From Phycisphaerae bacterium (GTDB lineage: Bacteria; Planctomycetota; Phycisphaerae; Phycisphaerales; SM1A02), in assembly GCA_002709295.1 (NCBI GenBank), contig PAQL01000007.1, positions 20,927 through 66,380 of the forward strand: a stretch of DNA of 45,454 nucleotides. The letters are read 5' to 3'. Position 1 is the first letter of the stretch. The number at the start of each line of letters is the position of its first letter. Below the pieces are notes generated by a model. It was not told the origin of the DNA and did no database searches. It saw only the letters and a program-made list of their open reading frames with translations. Positions 1 through 8,814 of this stretch are shown here, in pieces. The translations under genes and the position numbers were made by a program.

Positions 1-404
1 ACCTCGACTTCGCACGGCGTGCCGCCGGTCGCACCCTTCACGATGTGGGCATGTCCCTCGTAGTGGTCGACCTTGTTCTTCTTGAGGAGGAAGCCGACCC
101 CGTTGTTCAGGGTTCCGGTGATCTTCCGACTGCGACCGATGACCTTGTCCCAGTCGACCTTGACGGCCTTGGGATCGATCTCGATCCCCCACTCCGCACC
201 GTGCGTGATGGCTTCGGTGTAGAGCTCGGCGTTGTGAAGCAGCGCCTTGGTGGGAATGCATCCCCAGTTGAGGCAGACACCGCCGAGCTTGCCGCGTTCG
301 ATGCAGGCGGTCTTGAGTCCGAGCTGGGCGGCCCGGATCGCCGCGACGTAGCCGCCGGGCCCGGAACCGATCACGATGAGGTCGTAGTGCTTGCTGTCTG
401 CCAT
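1..404 (-). CDS. lpdA: Dihydrolipoamide dehydrogenase, N-terminal part (cut by window edge)
   Basis: The first 134 codons of the flavoprotein E3 subunit, which reoxidises dihydrolipoamide in 2-oxo-acid dehydrogenase complexes and in the glycine cleavage system. It starts at ATG 404 and runs off the left edge. Visible are the FAD-binding glycine motif GSGPGGYVAAIRAAQLG (residues 13-29) and the redox-active disulfide motif GGVCLNWGC (Cys44 and Cys49), followed by IPTKALL. These are diagnostic of the lipoamide dehydrogenase branch of class I disulfide reductases. The start is well placed, because the FAD Rossmann strand begins at residue 8. A candidate -10 (TACACT, 501-496) and a 19-base palindrome (449-467) lie upstream. 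The glycine decarboxylase encoded at 33398-36319 could use this E3, but they are not linked here. Confidence 0.95.
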   Translation of the reverse strand, partial: MADSKHYDLIVIGSGPGGYVAAIRAAQLGLKTACIERGKLGGVCLNWGCIPTKALLHNAELYTEAITHGAEWGIEIDPKAVKVDWDKVIGRSRKITGTLNNGVGFLLKKNKVDHYEGHAHIVKGATGGTPCEVE

Positions 405-448
405 GACGGAAAACCGGCTCCGGTCGCTGGGGTCTTTCCGAGGGTCCA

Positions 449-467
449 CGTCACCGCCGCGGTGACG
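449..467. promoter_or_regulatory. 19-base perfect palindrome upstream of lpdA
   Basis: CGTCACCGC-C-GCGGTGACG is a 9-base perfect inverted repeat around one central base. It lies 45 bases upstream of the lpdA start. If the TACACT hexamer at 501-496 (minus strand) is the -10, the palindrome falls in the leader, downstream of the transcription start, where a repressor operator or a leader hairpin would sit. The very short centre favours a dimeric-regulator operator over a terminator, and no T-run follows. The function is inferred. Confidence 0.45.
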
Positions 468-619
468 CCGGATTCCTCCTTTTCGAGGGCCGGAAAGTGT
501 ACCGGACCAGCCCCCGGGGCCCCATGGTGAGTCGTTCAGGCTCTCCGGGCGTCAAACACGCGTTCCCGGACCATTCCCCCGGAAGTGGACCCCTCGGACG
601 GTCGATGACATGAAGGTCC

Positions 620-2467
620 ATGACGAACTCCGGCCCCATCCACCACGATCGGTTCCGATCGATCGATCCCGGCTCCCAGGGTCTCCTCTGGCTGCTCGGG
701 GGCGGCGTGCTCGGAGCGATCGGCATCGTCGGTGAATCGATGATCGCGGCCGCGATCGGTCTGGTGGTGACCCTGGGCGCCGGAATCCTCCACGTCCGCG
801 CCTCCAGAGCCGCCCTGCGAAGCGATCACCGGGTCGCGTCGCTCGCCGGAGCCGAAGTCGGGGCGTGGGCCTGGCGTCTCGATGACGGGACCACCTGGCT
901 GGATGAAGGGTTCCGACGAATCGTCGGCATCGACGGACATGGTCCCTTCGGTCGTTTCGAGGACTTCGTCAGGCGGGTGCATCCGGACGACCTCGCATCG
1001 CTGAATCCACTGATCGATGAAGGCACGATGGGCCGGGGATCCCTAGACGTGATCCTGAGAATCCACGGTGACGACGACCAGTGGCGATCGATCCGACTGG
1101 TGGGAGGAGTGATCAACGATCCGGAGAACAACCCCGCCATCCGGGGGATCGCGATGAGTCGTGGAGAGATCTCCGGCGAGCACCGCATCGAACGCTCCAA
1201 CGAGGAGCTCGTCCGGGTTCTCACCGAACTCGCAAGGGCCAACAGCGAACTCGATGCCACCCGACAGGACCTTGAACATCGGAACCATGAACTCGATTCC
1301 GCACGCATCGCGGCGATCGACGCCATTCGTTCCAAGAGCGAGTTCCTCGCGAACATGAGCCATGAGATCCGCACTCCGCTGGGGGCCATCATCGGCAGTG
1401 CGGAGATCCTCGCCTACGAACGCGAGGGGCTCGATTCGCCCTCGACCGAACCGGGTCGCCGCCGGGAGTTCGTGGAGACCATCCACCGCAACGCGGAGCA
1501 TCTGCTTGCGCTGGTCAGCGACGTACTCGATCTCTCGAAGATCGAGGCGACCCGCATGGAGATCGCCCGCGTCCCGACCGACGTCTCCAAGGTGGCTCAC
1601 GACGTGGTGGCGATGCTGGGCGGTCCAGTGGCCCGACGGACCCTCGACATGAAGGTGGAATGCGATCCCGACGTGCCCCCGCTCCTCTCGGTCGATCCGG
1701 TCCGCTATCGCCAGGTGCTGCTCAACCTCGTGGGTAATGCGATCAAGTTCACCAACGAGGGTTCGATCGACATCTCGATCTCATGGAACGATCGATCGAA
1801 TCGCCTCCGAACCACGGTCACCGACACCGGCATCGGGATGGAGGCCTCGGTTCTCGATCGGATCTTCGATCCGTTCCGCCAGGCCGACGGATCGACCACC
1901 CGCCGATTCGGCGGCACGGGACTCGGCCTGGCGATCTCACGGGAACTCTGCCTCCTGATGGACGGCGACCTCACCGCCCGCAGCGAGTCGGGCATCGGAT
2001 CGACCTTCGAGGTGGAGTTCACCGCCGAGCCGGCCGTCCAGGACATCAGGGCGATCGAACGACCCGCGGTTCCCGAAGGCCTCCGAGTCCTCCTTGCCGA
2101 GGACGGCCCCGACAACCAACGCCTGATCAGCCACCTTCTGGGAGGCATGGGAGCCACCGTGGAGACCGTGGAAAACGGACAGGAGGCCGTCGATCGGATC
2201 CTCGGGGAGGGAATGCCCGTGGATCTGGTCCTCATGGACATGCAGATGCCGCTGATGGACGGCTGGGAGGCGACCCGGCGGCTCCGGAATGCAGGATCCG
2301 AGATCCCGGTGCTCGCCCTGACCGCCAACGCGATGCCCGGGGACCGACAAGCCTGCCTGAAGGCGGGCTGTGACGAATATCTCGCCAAACCGGTCCGCCG
2401 AGACGCCCTGGCTGGCGCCATCGCCGAAATCCTGTCCAGACGGCCGTCCATCCGCCGGGCGGGCTGA
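620..2467 (+). CDS. Hybrid sensor histidine kinase with C-terminal receiver domain
   Basis: A 615-residue membrane-anchored hybrid kinase. Two hydrophobic stretches (about residues 20-38 and 41-58) are followed by a PAS-like domain (about 75-185, with the typical RRVHPDDL) and a predicted coiled coil (190-238). Then come the HisKA dimerisation domain with phospho-acceptor His248 in NMSHEIRTPLG, and a HATPase domain with the N box (LLNLVGNAIKFTNEG), G1 (DTGIGM) and G2 (GGTGLGLAIS). The receiver domain at the C-terminus has its phospho-acceptor Asp in LVLMDMQMPLMDG and a conserved Lys in LAKPV. No output domain and no separate response regulator are adjacent, so the signal probably passes to an unlinked partner. 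The ligand is unknown. The start at ATG 620 has only a weak AAGG ribosome site, so a slightly different start is possible. Confidence 0.93.
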   Translation: MTNSGPIHHDRFRSIDPGSQGLLWLLGGGVLGAIGIVGESMIAAAIGLVVTLGAGILHVRASRAALRSDHRVASLAGAEVGAWAWRLDDGTTWLDEGFRRIVGIDGHGPFGRFEDFVRRVHPDDLASLNPLIDEGTMGRGSLDVILRIHGDDDQWRSIRLVGGVINDPENNPAIRGIAMSRGEISGEHRIERSNEELVRVLTELARANSELDATRQDLEHRNHELDSARIAAIDAIRSKSEFLANMSHEIRTPLGAIIGSAEILAYEREGLDSPSTEPGRRREFVETIHRNAEHLLALVSDVLDLSKIEATRMEIARVPTDVSKVAHDVVAMLGGPVARRTLDMKVECDPDVPPLLSVDPVRYRQVLLNLVGNAIKFTNEGSIDISISWNDRSNRLRTTVTDTGIGMEASVLDRIFDPFRQADGSTTRRFGGTGLGLAISRELCLLMDGDLTARSESGIGSTFEVEFTAEPAVQDIRAIERPAVPEGLRVLLAEDGPDNQRLISHLLGGMGATVETVENGQEAVDRILGEGMPVDLVLMDMQMPLMDGWEATRRLRNAGSEIPVLALTANAMPGDRQACLKAGCDEYLAKPVRRDALAGAIAEILSRRPSIRRAG

Positions 2468-2477
2468 AAACCCGTCA

Positions 2478-2507
2478 TTGACGGTTCGGAGCCGAAACCC
2501 GTAGCAT
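2478..2507 (+). promoter_or_regulatory. Sigma70-type promoter for the metallophosphoesterase operon
   Basis: A -35 TTGACG (2478-2483) and a -10 TAGCAT (2502-2507) are separated by 18 bases. This is the best complete sigma70-like promoter in the window. It predicts transcription from about 2514, giving a leader of about 54 bases before the GTG start at 2568, which has a GGAG ribosome site 5 bases upstream. Confidence 0.65.
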
Positions 2508-2567
2508 CCGGGATCCGCCCCGTGGAATCACTCCCGATTCCCATGGGAACGATCGCCTGGAGTCAAC

Positions 2568-3473
2568 GTGCGTACGGCCATCATCAGCGACATCCACGGC
2601 AACCTCGAGGCCCTGAAGACGGTGCTCGCGGACATCGACCGCCGCGGGGTCGACGAGATCGTCTGCCTAGGCGACATCCTCGGATACGGCCCGGATCCCC
2701 TTCAGTGCGTCGATCTGGTCGCCGAACGCTGCGCGTGGAGCCTGCTCGGGAACCACGACTACGCGGTCCTCTACGAGCCCACCAACTTCAACAAGGCGGC
2801 GAAGGAGGCGGCTTACTGGACCCGCACCCAGCTCGACGAGGCGGCGGAACAGGACCCGGATTCGGGAAACCGGAGGCTGGACTTCCTCAATCGAATCAGA
2901 CCCCGGGTCCGCTACCGGGACCTCTACATCTGCGTGCATGGTTCGGTTCGCAAGCCGATCAACGAGTACCTGTTCGAGACCGACGTGACCAACGACCGAG
3001 TGAAGATCCAGGACGTGTTCCGTCGCATCGACGATGAAGTGCCGATCGGAGACACGAAGGTCTGCGGTCGCTGCCTCGTGGGACACACCCATGTTCCGGG
3101 GATCTTCAACTGGAACGACGAGGACGGCGCCGATTTCACTCATGCCTCGAGTCTCTTCGGCGGCTCGAACTCCGACGATCCCCTCGACCTGGACGACCGC
3201 GGGGCCTCCGAGGGCGATTCCGAAAAGGATCCCTTTCTCGTGGGGCGACATCGGTTTGCGCCGGACGAGAAGGCGATCGCCAATCCGGGAAGCGTCGGCC
3301 AGCCCCGCGACTTCGACGAACGGGCCAGCTATGCGATCCTCGACACCTCCCAGCCGGAACACTGGATCGACTTCTTCCGACTTCCGTACGACATCGACAA
3401 GGTGGCCGAGAAGATCTACGCCATCTCCGAACTCGACGACTGGCTCGGCGATCGACTCACCGAAGGTCGCTGA
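2568..3473 (+). CDS. Calcineurin-like metallophosphoesterase (YfcE/MJ0936-like)
   Basis: A 301-residue soluble two-metal phosphoesterase. All five metal-binding blocks are visible: DIHGN (Asp8, His10), GDILGYGPDP (Asp36), GNHD (Asn62-His63), VCVH-type His in ICVHGSV (about 121-127) and GHTHVP (His173, His175), ending with NPGSVGQPRD. The order and the C-terminal GSVGQPRD block match the family of small YfcE-like phosphodiesterases, and the substrate cannot be told from sequence. An acidic insertion after the GHTH block (about residues 182-225) is longer than in typical members. The GTG start is preceded by CTGGAG at good spacing. YidC follows 18 bases after the stop, so co-transcription is likely. 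Confidence 0.9.
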   Translation: MRTAIISDIHGNLEALKTVLADIDRRGVDEIVCLGDILGYGPDPLQCVDLVAERCAWSLLGNHDYAVLYEPTNFNKAAKEAAYWTRTQLDEAAEQDPDSGNRRLDFLNRIRPRVRYRDLYICVHGSVRKPINEYLFETDVTNDRVKIQDVFRRIDDEVPIGDTKVCGRCLVGHTHVPGIFNWNDEDGADFTHASSLFGGSNSDDPLDLDDRGASEGDSEKDPFLVGRHRFAPDEKAIANPGSVGQPRDFDERASYAILDTSQPEHWIDFFRLPYDIDKVAEKIYAISELDDWLGDRLTEGR

Positions 3474-3491
3474 CCACACCCCAGAGCCCCG

Positions 3492-5864
3492 ATGACTCCT
3501 GAGAATCGCCGACGAATCGTGTCCGCGGTCATCCTCCTGCTTGCAGTGGGACTGGTCGCCCTCGCCATGCTCCGCCCTCGGGCCGAGGACGCACCCTTCG
3601 AGGATGCGCCCACGCCGGGGACGACCCCCACGAAATCCCTTGCCGACACCCCTGCGGAGTCGCCGGAGGTCGCACCCCCCGCACCGATCGAGGAACCGAT
3701 CCCGGACGGATCGGCCGAAGAGTCGGAGAAGGAACCGCCGCCTCCCCCATCGGCCGTCACGCCGGCCGACGATTCGCCCGCCGAAGTCGTGAAGAAGGAG
3801 ACGGAGGAACAGCCGGAGACCGCCGTCGATGCGGAAGCGACCCCCGCCGCCTCGGGCACCCTCGTCGCCCGGGCGCCCGGCGGAGCCAGCTTCACCCCGA
3901 AGTCCCTGGGTGGACTCGATCCGACCAGACATCGCTTCCTGATCTCCTTCAGCGGATCATCAGCAGGCATCGACGAGATCGTCTTCAGTGAGTTCTGGAC
4001 CGAAGCCTCCTTCGCTCGCGCCGCCACCCGCCATCAAAGGACCGATGGCGAGTCGCCGATGCCGCCCGAGGACGAGCGGTACCGACTGAGAGCCACTCCG
4101 TACGGAGACATCGCGATCCCCCTCCTCGCCGCCCGGGCGATCGAGATCGACGGGATGAGGATCAGTCTGTTCGGTCCGGTCTGGACGCAGAGCGAGCCGG
4201 GCCACTTCCACACCGAGATCGTCGACGAGGAGGGCCGGGCGAGGTTCCGCGTCGAACGCCGATTCACCCTCCCCCCCAACGGCTACGACCTCACCCTCGA
4301 GCAGAGAGTGACGAATCTCGGTGCCGAGGCCGCCGAGGTCCGCTGGATCCAGTACGGACCCGGCGACCTGGACCGGGACCGGGGTTCGTTCATCGAGGTG
4401 AGGCGATTCCACTTCGGCTACCTGCTGCCGGTGGATCGGGACCCCAACCAGGCGAACGTCACCTCGAACGGGCAGCTCTACGAACGATCCGCGGTCCTCG
4501 ACCGGATCGACGAGCTGTACGCACTCCCCGCATCGAGCCGCACCTCCTCGATGCTGAATCTGTGGCCCAACGACGAGAGCATGGAGCAGTCGCTCGCCCT
4601 CTCATGGTTCGGAACCACGAACCGGTACTTCACCATCTGCGTCCATGCGGTCTTCGACCCGCCGGATCACCCGAGCCGACTGGCGACGGGCAGCATCGAG
4701 TCGATTCGACCGACCGCGCTCACCAGCCTTCCGCAGGATCAACAGGACATCGTCACCGAACTCCACGGACCGGTGAAGACGGTCGAACCCGGCGTCGAGG
4801 CGAACTGGGACATGGGGCTCTACGCAGGACCCCTCGAGCGCAGCGTTCTGATGACCGGTGAGCCCTACGTCGGGCTCAACATGAAGGACCTCATCGTCTA
4901 TCTGATGAGCGGATGCTGCTCCTTCTGCACCTTCTCCTGGCTGGCGGACGGGCTCGTGGTGTTCCTCGGGTTCCTCCACGGCATCGTCTTCGACTGGGCG
5001 ATCGCCATCGTCCTGCTCGTCTGCATCGTGCGACTGATCCTTCATCCGGTGATGAAGAAGGGCCAGATCCAGATGCAACGGGTCGGCAAGCTGATGACGG
5101 CGCTGAAGCCCGAACTGGACGCCCTCCAGAAGAAGTACAAGGACGACCCGGCGAAGATGCAGGCCGAACAGCGACGGCTCTTCATGGAACGCGGGGTCAA
5201 CCCCCTCGGGTGCGTGGGCGGGCTCCTCCCGACCTTCCTCCAGATGCCGATCTGGATCGCCCTGTATGCGATGCTGTTCTTCGCATTCGAACTCCGGCAG
5301 GAACCGGCCTTCTTCGGAATCTTCCAGCTGCTGCCCGACGTGATGATCGGATCCTCGATCTGGTTCGGCCAGTTCCTCGGCGACCTGAGTCGACCGGATC
5401 ACTTCATCGAATTCGGTGAACCGGTGAACGTCTTCGGCATCACGAAACTGACCGGCTTCAATCTGCTGCCGATCCTGATGGGTGCGATCTTCTTCATCCA
5501 GCAGAAGTACATGAGTCCTCCTCCGAGTCCGAACACGACCCCGGAGCAGCTCCAGCAGCAGAAGATCATGAAGGTCATGATGGTCATCCTCTTCCCCGTC
5601 ATGCTCTTCCAGGCCCCCAGCGGGCTCACCCTCTACATCCTGACCTCGAGCACCATCGGCATCTTCGAGAGCAAGCGGATCCGGAAGCAGGTCGATGCGA
5701 TGGACCTCACCGCCCCTCCCGCCGGAAAGTCGGGTGGCGAGAAGCGGAAGGGCAAGCGGGACCAGCTCGCCCGGATGTACGCCGAGAAGCTTGAAGAGGC
5801 CAAGAAGAAGCAGGCCGCCAAGCGAAAGGGCTCCCAGAAGTCCTTCAAGAAGCGGGACGGATGA
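3492..5864 (+). CDS. yidC: Membrane protein insertase YidC
   Basis: A 790-residue YidC/Oxa1-family insertase, longer than most proteobacterial YidC (about 550). The N-terminal membrane anchor (about 9-28) is followed by a low-complexity Pro/Glu-rich linker (about 30-115), then the periplasmic beta-sandwich domain (about 120-445), then the conserved multi-span insertase core (about 460-730). The groove arginine lies in CIVRLILHP, followed by the cytoplasmic helical hairpin MKKGQIQMQRVGKLMTALKP and MERGVNPLGCVGGLLPTFLQMPIWIALY. The C-terminus is strongly basic (Lys-rich), as expected for ribosome contact. The last bases overlap the mnmE start as ATGA, so the two are translationally coupled. The long acidic linker is the unusual part. 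Confidence 0.95.
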   Translation: MTPENRRRIVSAVILLLAVGLVALAMLRPRAEDAPFEDAPTPGTTPTKSLADTPAESPEVAPPAPIEEPIPDGSAEESEKEPPPPPSAVTPADDSPAEVVKKETEEQPETAVDAEATPAASGTLVARAPGGASFTPKSLGGLDPTRHRFLISFSGSSAGIDEIVFSEFWTEASFARAATRHQRTDGESPMPPEDERYRLRATPYGDIAIPLLAARAIEIDGMRISLFGPVWTQSEPGHFHTEIVDEEGRARFRVERRFTLPPNGYDLTLEQRVTNLGAEAAEVRWIQYGPGDLDRDRGSFIEVRRFHFGYLLPVDRDPNQANVTSNGQLYERSAVLDRIDELYALPASSRTSSMLNLWPNDESMEQSLALSWFGTTNRYFTICVHAVFDPPDHPSRLATGSIESIRPTALTSLPQDQQDIVTELHGPVKTVEPGVEANWDMGLYAGPLERSVLMTGEPYVGLNMKDLIVYLMSGCCSFCTFSWLADGLVVFLGFLHGIVFDWAIAIVLLVCIVRLILHPVMKKGQIQMQRVGKLMTALKPELDALQKKYKDDPAKMQAEQRRLFMERGVNPLGCVGGLLPTFLQMPIWIALYAMLFFAFELRQEPAFFGIFQLLPDVMIGSSIWFGQFLGDLSRPDHFIEFGEPVNVFGITKLTGFNLLPILMGAIFFIQQKYMSPPPSPNTTPEQLQQQKIMKVMMVILFPVMLFQAPSGLTLYILTSSTIGIFESKRIRKQVDAMDLTAPPAGKSGGEKRKGKRDQLARMYAEKLEEAKKKQAAKRKGSQKSFKKRDG

Positions 5865-7282
5865 CGACGAGGACGGACGGCGAGCCGATCCGGCACGACG
5901 ACACCCCCATCGTCGCGACATCGACCGCATCCGGAACCGGAGCCCGAACCGTGATCCGCTCATCCGGACGCGGTGTGGTGGCCGGACTGGCGGATCGGAT
6001 CCGAGGTGAAGCGGCGTGCCTTCCGGCCGAGGGGCGACGTGGTTGCGGCCGGGGCACCTGGTGCCTGAGCGAAGGCCTCGAACTTCCGGTCATCGTCTTC
6101 GTGGCGATCGCCCCCGCGTCCTTCACCGGCGAGGACGTCGTGGAGATCGAGGTCCCCGGCAATCCCGACCTCGCGAGACTCGTCGCCGACGAGGTACGCG
6201 AACATCTCGAGACCGGACTCGGCGCCGCGAGATTCGCGGGACCCGGCGAGTTCTCGGCGCGGGCCTTTCTGAACGGGCGGATCTCGATCGCGGAAGCGAC
6301 CTCGATCGCCGCAGGCATCGCCGCGGACCGCGACATCGACCTCGAGTCGGTCGAGCGGATACGACGGACCCAAGGCGGACGGACCCTCGCCTCCCTGTCC
6401 CATCGACTCCTGGCGGTGGTGGCTCGTCTGGAGGCCGCGATCGACTTCACCGACGAGGAGGATGTGATCGGCTGCACGGTCGACGAGCTCCGGACGGCTC
6501 TGGATCCGATCCGGACGGAACTCCGGGCCCTTGTCGAAGCTGCCGAGGTCGTGACGGAATCTGCCTCGCGCACTCCACGCGTCACCCTGGTGGGACGGCC
6601 GAACGCGGGCAAGTCGTCGCTCTTCAACGCCCTGCTCGGGATGGAACGGGTGGTGGTCTCACCGACCGCAGGCACGACCCGGGACGTGATCGAGGCGGAG
6701 ATCGCCCTGAAGCCTCTCGATGACCTGATCGATCACGCCGTCCCGGTGCGGCTCATGGACACCGCCGGCATCGGATCGGCGGAAGACCCGGCCACCGACA
6801 TCGACGAGGCGGCAACCGCCGCCAGCCGGAACGCGATCGTGGAAGCCGATCTCATCCTCGCGTGTCGGACCGCGCAGGATCCTCCGCGCGGACCCGGAGA
6901 GGGCACGCCGGTGATCGATGTCATCACGAAGATCGACCTCGAAGCGCCGGCCATGCCGGATCCCGGAAGCGTGGCGACATCCTCATTGACCGGCGTGGGA
7001 CTTGAGGAGCTCCGCTCCCGGGTGATGGCATGGGCATCCCAGCGGCATCATGGGAGCGATGCCGTGGTGGGCTGGCGGACCCTTGCGGAGACGGCGCTCG
7101 GCCGGACCGAGGAGGCACTCGATCTTCTGGAGGACCAGTCGAGATATCGAGCCCCACTTCATCCGGAGACCACTGCCGCAGCCTGTCGCTCCGCCGCCGA
7201 GGCCGTGGGGCGAATGGAAGGCGAGTTCGACCCGGACGCGGTGCTTGATCTGGTCTTCGGCCGGTTCTGCATCGGCAAGTGA
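5861..7282 (+). CDS. mnmE: tRNA uridine-5-carboxymethylaminomethyl modification GTPase MnmE
   Basis: A 473-residue GTPase that, with MnmG, installs the cmnm5 group on wobble uridine 34 of several tRNAs. An N-terminal folate-binding TrmE domain (about 15-130) is followed by a helical domain interrupted by the G domain. G1 is GRPNAGKS (245-252), the K-loop/G2 region is SPTAGTTRD (267-275), G3 is DTAG (300-303) and G4 is TKID. The protein ends with the family-specific FCIGK, carrying the catalytic Cys470. The N-terminal segment (ATSTASGTGARTVIRSSG) is a loose version of the usual PPGRGGI-VRISG. It overlaps yidC by 4 bases, an arrangement known from many bacteria (yidC-jag-mnmE), here without jag between them. 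Confidence 0.95.
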   Translation: MTTRTDGEPIRHDDTPIVATSTASGTGARTVIRSSGRGVVAGLADRIRGEAACLPAEGRRGCGRGTWCLSEGLELPVIVFVAIAPASFTGEDVVEIEVPGNPDLARLVADEVREHLETGLGAARFAGPGEFSARAFLNGRISIAEATSIAAGIAADRDIDLESVERIRRTQGGRTLASLSHRLLAVVARLEAAIDFTDEEDVIGCTVDELRTALDPIRTELRALVEAAEVVTESASRTPRVTLVGRPNAGKSSLFNALLGMERVVVSPTAGTTRDVIEAEIALKPLDDLIDHAVPVRLMDTAGIGSAEDPATDIDEAATAASRNAIVEADLILACRTAQDPPRGPGEGTPVIDVITKIDLEAPAMPDPGSVATSSLTGVGLEELRSRVMAWASQRHHGSDAVVGWRTLAETALGRTEEALDLLEDQSRYRAPLHPETTAAACRSAAEAVGRMEGEFDPDAVLDLVFGRFCIGK

Positions 7283-7319
7283 CGGATCGTCGCCTGCCGA
7301 GTCGGATCACTCCGTCTCG

Positions 7320-7331
7320 TAGCATGCGGGC
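7320..7331 (+). promoter_or_regulatory. -10 element 6 bases before the thioesterase ATG (leaderless-type)
   Basis: TAGCAT at 7320-7325 is followed by 6 bases and the ATG at 7332. Transcription starting about 7 bases after a -10 would begin at the A of the start codon, giving a leaderless mRNA. No good -35 and no ribosome site are visible. Confidence 0.5.
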
Positions 7332-7796
7332 ATGACCAGAAGACAGAACTCGAAGTCCATGCGTGCCCATCCCGCGGATTTCAGCGTCGAGGACGCCCTC
7401 CGTCACAAGGAGATCCCGATCCGCCCCCGATACGCGGAATGCGATCCGATGGGGGTCGTTCATCACTCCGTCTATCCCGTCTGGTTCGAGATGGGGCGGA
7501 CCGAGATGCTTCGCGGGGATGGCGGTTCCTACCGGGACCTCGAGAGCGCCGGCATCTTCCTCGTGGTGGCGGATCTGGCGATCCGCTTCCGCAGTCCGGC
7601 GCGATACGACGACGACCTGCTTCTGAGGACCCATCTGCTGGAGGGAGGAAGAGCCCGGATCCGCCACGGCTACGAGTTGCTCGGGTCCGACGATTCGATC
7701 CTGGCGACCGCCACCACCACGATCGCCTGCGTCGATGCCGCTGGAAACCTGAAGCCGATCCCGGATGCGGTGTCCACGATGGGGGTCTCGGACTGA
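7332..7796 (+). CDS. Acyl-CoA thioesterase, YbgC/FadM-like hot-dog fold
   Basis: A 154-residue single hot-dog-domain protein of the 4-hydroxybenzoyl-CoA thioesterase family. The catalytic block RYAECDPMGVVHHSVYPVWFE holds the nucleophilic/base Asp38, followed by the long central helix and the typical LAIRFRSPARYDD strand. Members hydrolyse short- to medium-chain acyl-CoA. Some act with the Tol-Pal system, but no tol genes are nearby, so the physiological substrate is unknown. The ATG at 7332 fits the adjacent -10 as a leaderless start. An internal ATG at 7359 is possible, since the first 20 residues are not part of the fold. Confidence 0.88.
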   Translation: MTRRQNSKSMRAHPADFSVEDALRHKEIPIRPRYAECDPMGVVHHSVYPVWFEMGRTEMLRGDGGSYRDLESAGIFLVVADLAIRFRSPARYDDDLLLRTHLLEGGRARIRHGYELLGSDDSILATATTTIACVDAAGNLKPIPDAVSTMGVSD

Positions 7797-7836
7797 GGGT
7801 CCCCCGGAACCGGATGCATCCACGGGCAGGAAAAGA

Positions 7837-7869
7837 ACCGTGGCCGGCTTCGAGGAAGCCGGCCACGGT
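7837..7869 (-). terminator. Strong hairpin terminator of the PEP-CTERM gene
   Basis: A perfect 14-base inverted repeat, ACCGTGGCCGGCTT and its complement, encloses a 5-base loop. Read on the minus strand it is followed by TTCTTTT, a usable T-run, and it lies about 70 bases after the stop codon of the minus-strand gene at 7940. It also separates that gene from the convergent thioesterase. Confidence 0.85.
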
Positions 7870-7939
7870 GACTGTCGAGAGACTGGGATTCTTCGTCACG
7901 ACCACGATGGGTCATCGCTTGGATCCGAGAACGTAGAGA

Positions 7940-8698
7940 TCAGCGTCGGCGACGACGCATGCCGGCAAGACCGAGCCCGGCAAGACCTGCGATCGCAGGC
8001 GAGGGAACCACGATCAGCATGTCCTGGTTGTCCGCGTTCGAAAGACCCAGCAGCTTGGAGTAGGCCATGTAGCCACCGTCTCCAAGGCTGTTGATCATCT
8101 CGTCGGCGATCGCCAGGACGTTGGTGCTGTAGTAGTCGGTGAACGCCATCGCACCGAGGATGATCGACATCTCGCTGTTGGCGGTCATGGCATCGGTGTC
8201 GGAGCTGAAGTTCTCGTGAGAGATCTCCCAGACCACGAGCTGGAAGGCGGCGGCGCGATCGCTGGCGTCGCTCCAGCTGCCCTCGTAGTCACCGATGGTG
8301 CCGATGCTGTCGTAGTGACGAGCAAAGAGATCCTGCATGAGGGTCTGCTTCGCGAAGGTCATGTTGCCCGGAGGGTTGTGCTCCGGCACGGCGTCGATGT
8401 CGACGACGTCGTAGACGATCGGATCGTCGACGAAACCTTCGTTCATCTCGACACAGAAGCAGTAGATCTCTCCACCGCCCTGGACCGCGAAGGTGTTGAC
8501 ACCGGCGAGGCCGAAGTAGTCGGCGCCGTTGGAGACGGCGTCCCAGGTGCGGGTGGTGTCGTAGCTGAATCGAATGGCGCGACCGGGGGCCGTCCCGATG
8601 CGACTGACGGTGATGCTGTCACCGGGCTCGAAGCCGGCGGAGGCAGACGTACCAATGGATGCTGCGGCCAAAAGGCCAATGCTGAGGAGGGACTTCAT
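7940..8698 (-). CDS. PEP-CTERM-type secreted protein with possible thioester domain
   Basis: A 252-residue exported protein. The signal peptide is residues 1-21 (cleavage after ASA). The C-terminus is a sorting signal of the PEP-CTERM kind in its planctomycete form: VPSP (231-234), a short hydrophobic stretch and MRRRRR at the very end. Such tails are processed by an exosortase, and none is encoded in this window. The middle has FCVE (Cys82) and, 70 residues later, FQLVVWEI (Gln153). This resembles the Cys and Gln pair of bacterial surface thioester domains (TQXA type), in which the two side chains form an internal thioester able to bind host or matrix amines. The thioester reading is inference. 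The ribosome site is GGGAG 9 bases upstream of the ATG. Confidence 0.82.
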   Translation of the reverse strand: MKSLLSIGLLAAASIGTSASAGFEPGDSITVSRIGTAPGRAIRFSYDTTRTWDAVSNGADYFGLAGVNTFAVQGGGEIYCFCVEMNEGFVDDPIVYDVVDIDAVPEHNPPGNMTFAKQTLMQDLFARHYDSIGTIGDYEGSWSDASDRAAAFQLVVWEISHENFSSDTDAMTANSEMSIILGAMAFTDYYSTNVLAIADEMINSLGDGGYMAYSKLLGLSNADNQDMLIVVPSPAIAGLAGLGLAGMRRRRR

Positions 8699-8792
8699 CT
8701 CTCTCGGTGCTCCCAGTTGTTAGGACCCCCCGGTTCTCTAGGCCGGGGCGCGGTCTCTCTCTTCGTTTGGATCGACAAACAGTGCCGATACC

Positions 8793-8814
8793 TCCCTAGG
8801 TCTCTCTCTAGGGA
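8793..8814. repeat. Inverted repeat in the PEP-CTERM gene leader
   Basis: TCCCTAG and CTAGGGA separated by GTCTCTCT. The repeat lies directly downstream of the candidate minus-strand -10 (TATAGG, 8820-8815), where an operator would block transcription. GGTCTCTCTC occurs twice in this leader (around 8753 and 8799). Confidence 0.4.

Noticed and set aside
4602-5963. 453-codon minus-strand open frame over yidC
   Set aside because: Composition is Glu/Arg/His-rich shadow sequence and yidC is unambiguous on the other strand.
8760-8800. Sigma54 promoter (GGCAC...TTTGTC on the minus strand) for the PEP-CTERM gene
   Set aside because: GG-N10-GC spacing is not met and the -12 GC is missing.
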